This document shows, piece by piece, positions 63,233 through 64,000 of a stretch of 64,000 nucleotides of DNA. Source of the DNA: Halobacillus karajensis (GTDB taxonomy: Bacteria > Bacillota > Bacilli > Bacillales > Halobacillaceae); the NCBI RefSeq assembly GCF_900108515.1, contig NZ_FNWW01000006.1:186001-250000 (forward strand), given 5' to 3'. Both the position numbers and the translations under genes were made by a program. Each line of letters starts with the position of its first letter. The stretch's first letter is position 1. Below the pieces are notes generated by a model. It made no database searches. It saw nothing but the letters and a program-made list of their open reading frames with translations, and was not told the DNA's origin.

Positions 63233-64000
63233 ATGGAGAAACATATCGTACTTTTGCCAGGAGACGGGATCGGTCCAGAAGTAACGAAAGCAGCAAAAAG
63301 TGTTTTGCAGGCTGTTGCTGAACGTTACCAGCATAGCTTTACTTTTGAGAGTCATGATATCGGAGGAGTTGCGATCGACAATCATGAAACGCCACTTCCA
63401 GAAGATACCGTGAAAGCAGCCAAAAAGGCAGACGCCATCTTTTTAGGAGCCGTTGGCGGGCCGAAATGGGATGAACTTCCTGGCCACATGAGACCCGAAA
63501 AAGGACTGCTCGGTATTCGCAAGCAGCTTGGCTTGTTTGCGAACCTCCGTCCTGTCAAAGCTTTTCAACAGTTGCTCCATGCTTCACCTTTGAAACAGGA
63601 GGTTGTGGCGGCCAGTGATCTGCTCATTGTTCGTGAATTGACCGGAGGTCTATACTTCGGTGAACCTCGTGAACGTCGGAATAACGGAAAATCAGTCGTG
63701 GATACCCTGGCTTATGATAGAAGGGAGATGGAAAGAATTGTTGATCGAGCCTTCCAAAGTGCTCAAGTAAGAAGGAAGCATGTGACTTCTGTCGACAAAG
63801 CGAACGTTCTGGAATCGAGCCGGATGTGGCGTGAAGTGGTGGAAGAAAAGAAACACCAGTACCCAGACGTAAGGGTAGAGCATATGCTTGTCGATGCAGC
63901 AGCAATGAAACTCGTTACAAATCCGGCTTACTTTGATGTTATCGTGACTGAAAATATGTTCGGCGATATATTAAGTGATGAAGCTTCCGTGTTGACTGGA
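63233..64000 (+). CDS. leuB: 3-isopropylmalate dehydrogenase, 3' end outside window
   Basis: 256 codons are visible and open to the window edge; a full LeuB has about 360. It oxidatively decarboxylates 3-isopropylmalate with NAD. Motifs: LLPGDGIGPEV, FLGAVGGPKWD, the Arg-rich substrate segment RELTGGLYFGEPRERR and the metal-site stretch VTENMFGDILSDEAS. ATG with AAAAAGGGGGATG upstream. leuC and leuD presumably follow. Confidence 0.95.
   Translation, partial: MEKHIVLLPGDGIGPEVTKAAKSVLQAVAERYQHSFTFESHDIGGVAIDNHETPLPEDTVKAAKKADAIFLGAVGGPKWDELPGHMRPEKGLLGIRKQLGLFANLRPVKAFQQLLHASPLKQEVVAASDLLIVRELTGGLYFGEPRERRNNGKSVVDTLAYDRREMERIVDRAFQSAQVRRKHVTSVDKANVLESSRMWREVVEEKKHQYPDVRVEHMLVDAAAMKLVTNPAYFDVIVTENMFGDILSDEASVLTG

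Overview
The window comes from a low-GC Gram-positive, spore-forming member of the Bacillaceae. The first 28.5 kb follow the gene order of the Bacillus subtilis opp-yjb-yjc region: oppBCDF, yjbC, spx, yjbE, mecA, coiA, pepF, spxH, yjbI, yjbK, relQ, NAD kinase, yjbO, prpE, yjbQ, fabI, cotO, cotZ, yjcA-like, yjcF, yjcG, yjcH. Strong GGAGG ribosome binding sites, frequent TTG/GTG starts, spore-coat genes, a T-box and a FapR-type operator all fit. A moderately halophilic relative such as Halobacillus is my guess, made without any database search.

Layout. 0-4.1 kb: oligopeptide ABC transporter (permeases and ATPases; the binding protein is presumably upstream). 4.3-16.8 kb: a putative glycosidase, then the Spx/MecA/SpxH proteolysis-and-stress genes, competence protein CoiA, PepF, a truncated globin, a CYTH protein, the small alarmone synthetase, NAD kinase and a pseudouridine synthase. 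17-22.4 kb: PrpE, MgtE, a CPA2 cation/proton antiporter and FabI. 22.5-25.1 kb: sporulation and coat genes with divergent sigma-K-like promoters. 25-28.5 kb: a metallo-beta-lactamase-fold enzyme, a YetF-like protein and yjcFGH. 28.8-30.5 kb: two tandem tRNA-Val(GAC) genes and a decayed third 3' copy, with a DUF1643 gene between the second and third. 30.5-32.8 kb: a DPBB/DUF3889-like protein, an unknown protein and a general-stress-type SDR.

33.0-47.1 kb is the metabolic centrepiece: what looks like a complete reductive pyrimidine degradation route. An NCS1 permease imports the substrate. PreT/PreA reduce uracil or thymine, a dihydropyrimidinase opens the ring, and a beta-ureidopropionase releases beta-alanine (or beta-aminoisobutyrate). 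A class III aminotransferase makes the semialdehyde using pyruvate, alanine dehydrogenase recycles the alanine, and a CoA-acylating semialdehyde dehydrogenase ends in acetyl-/propionyl-CoA. A PucR-type regulator sits inside the cluster, together with a small unknown ORF and an ArsR-SRPBCC pair.

47.3-56.5 kb holds an orphan holin-like protein, RlmN, a secreted serine hydrolase, a nuclease lipoprotein, a ferredoxin, an HTH-DUF1232 regulator with a 33-bp palindrome over its promoter followed by two tandem SEDS (RodA/FtsW) genes, and a 38-aa YjcZ-type sporulation microprotein. 56.8-64.0 kb is the branched-chain amino acid operon ilvE-[T-box]-ilvB-ilvN-ilvC-leuA-leuB, the last gene cut by the window edge. 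Putative CcpA and CodY sites lie upstream of its promoter, and a potential pseudoknot lies in the ilvE leader. No CRISPR, rRNA, insertion sequence or intact prophage is visible. I did not find a clearly undescribed system. The best leads are the tRNA-Val/DUF1643 locus, the HTH-palindrome-SEDS operon, the ilvE leader and the small ORF of the pyrimidine cluster.
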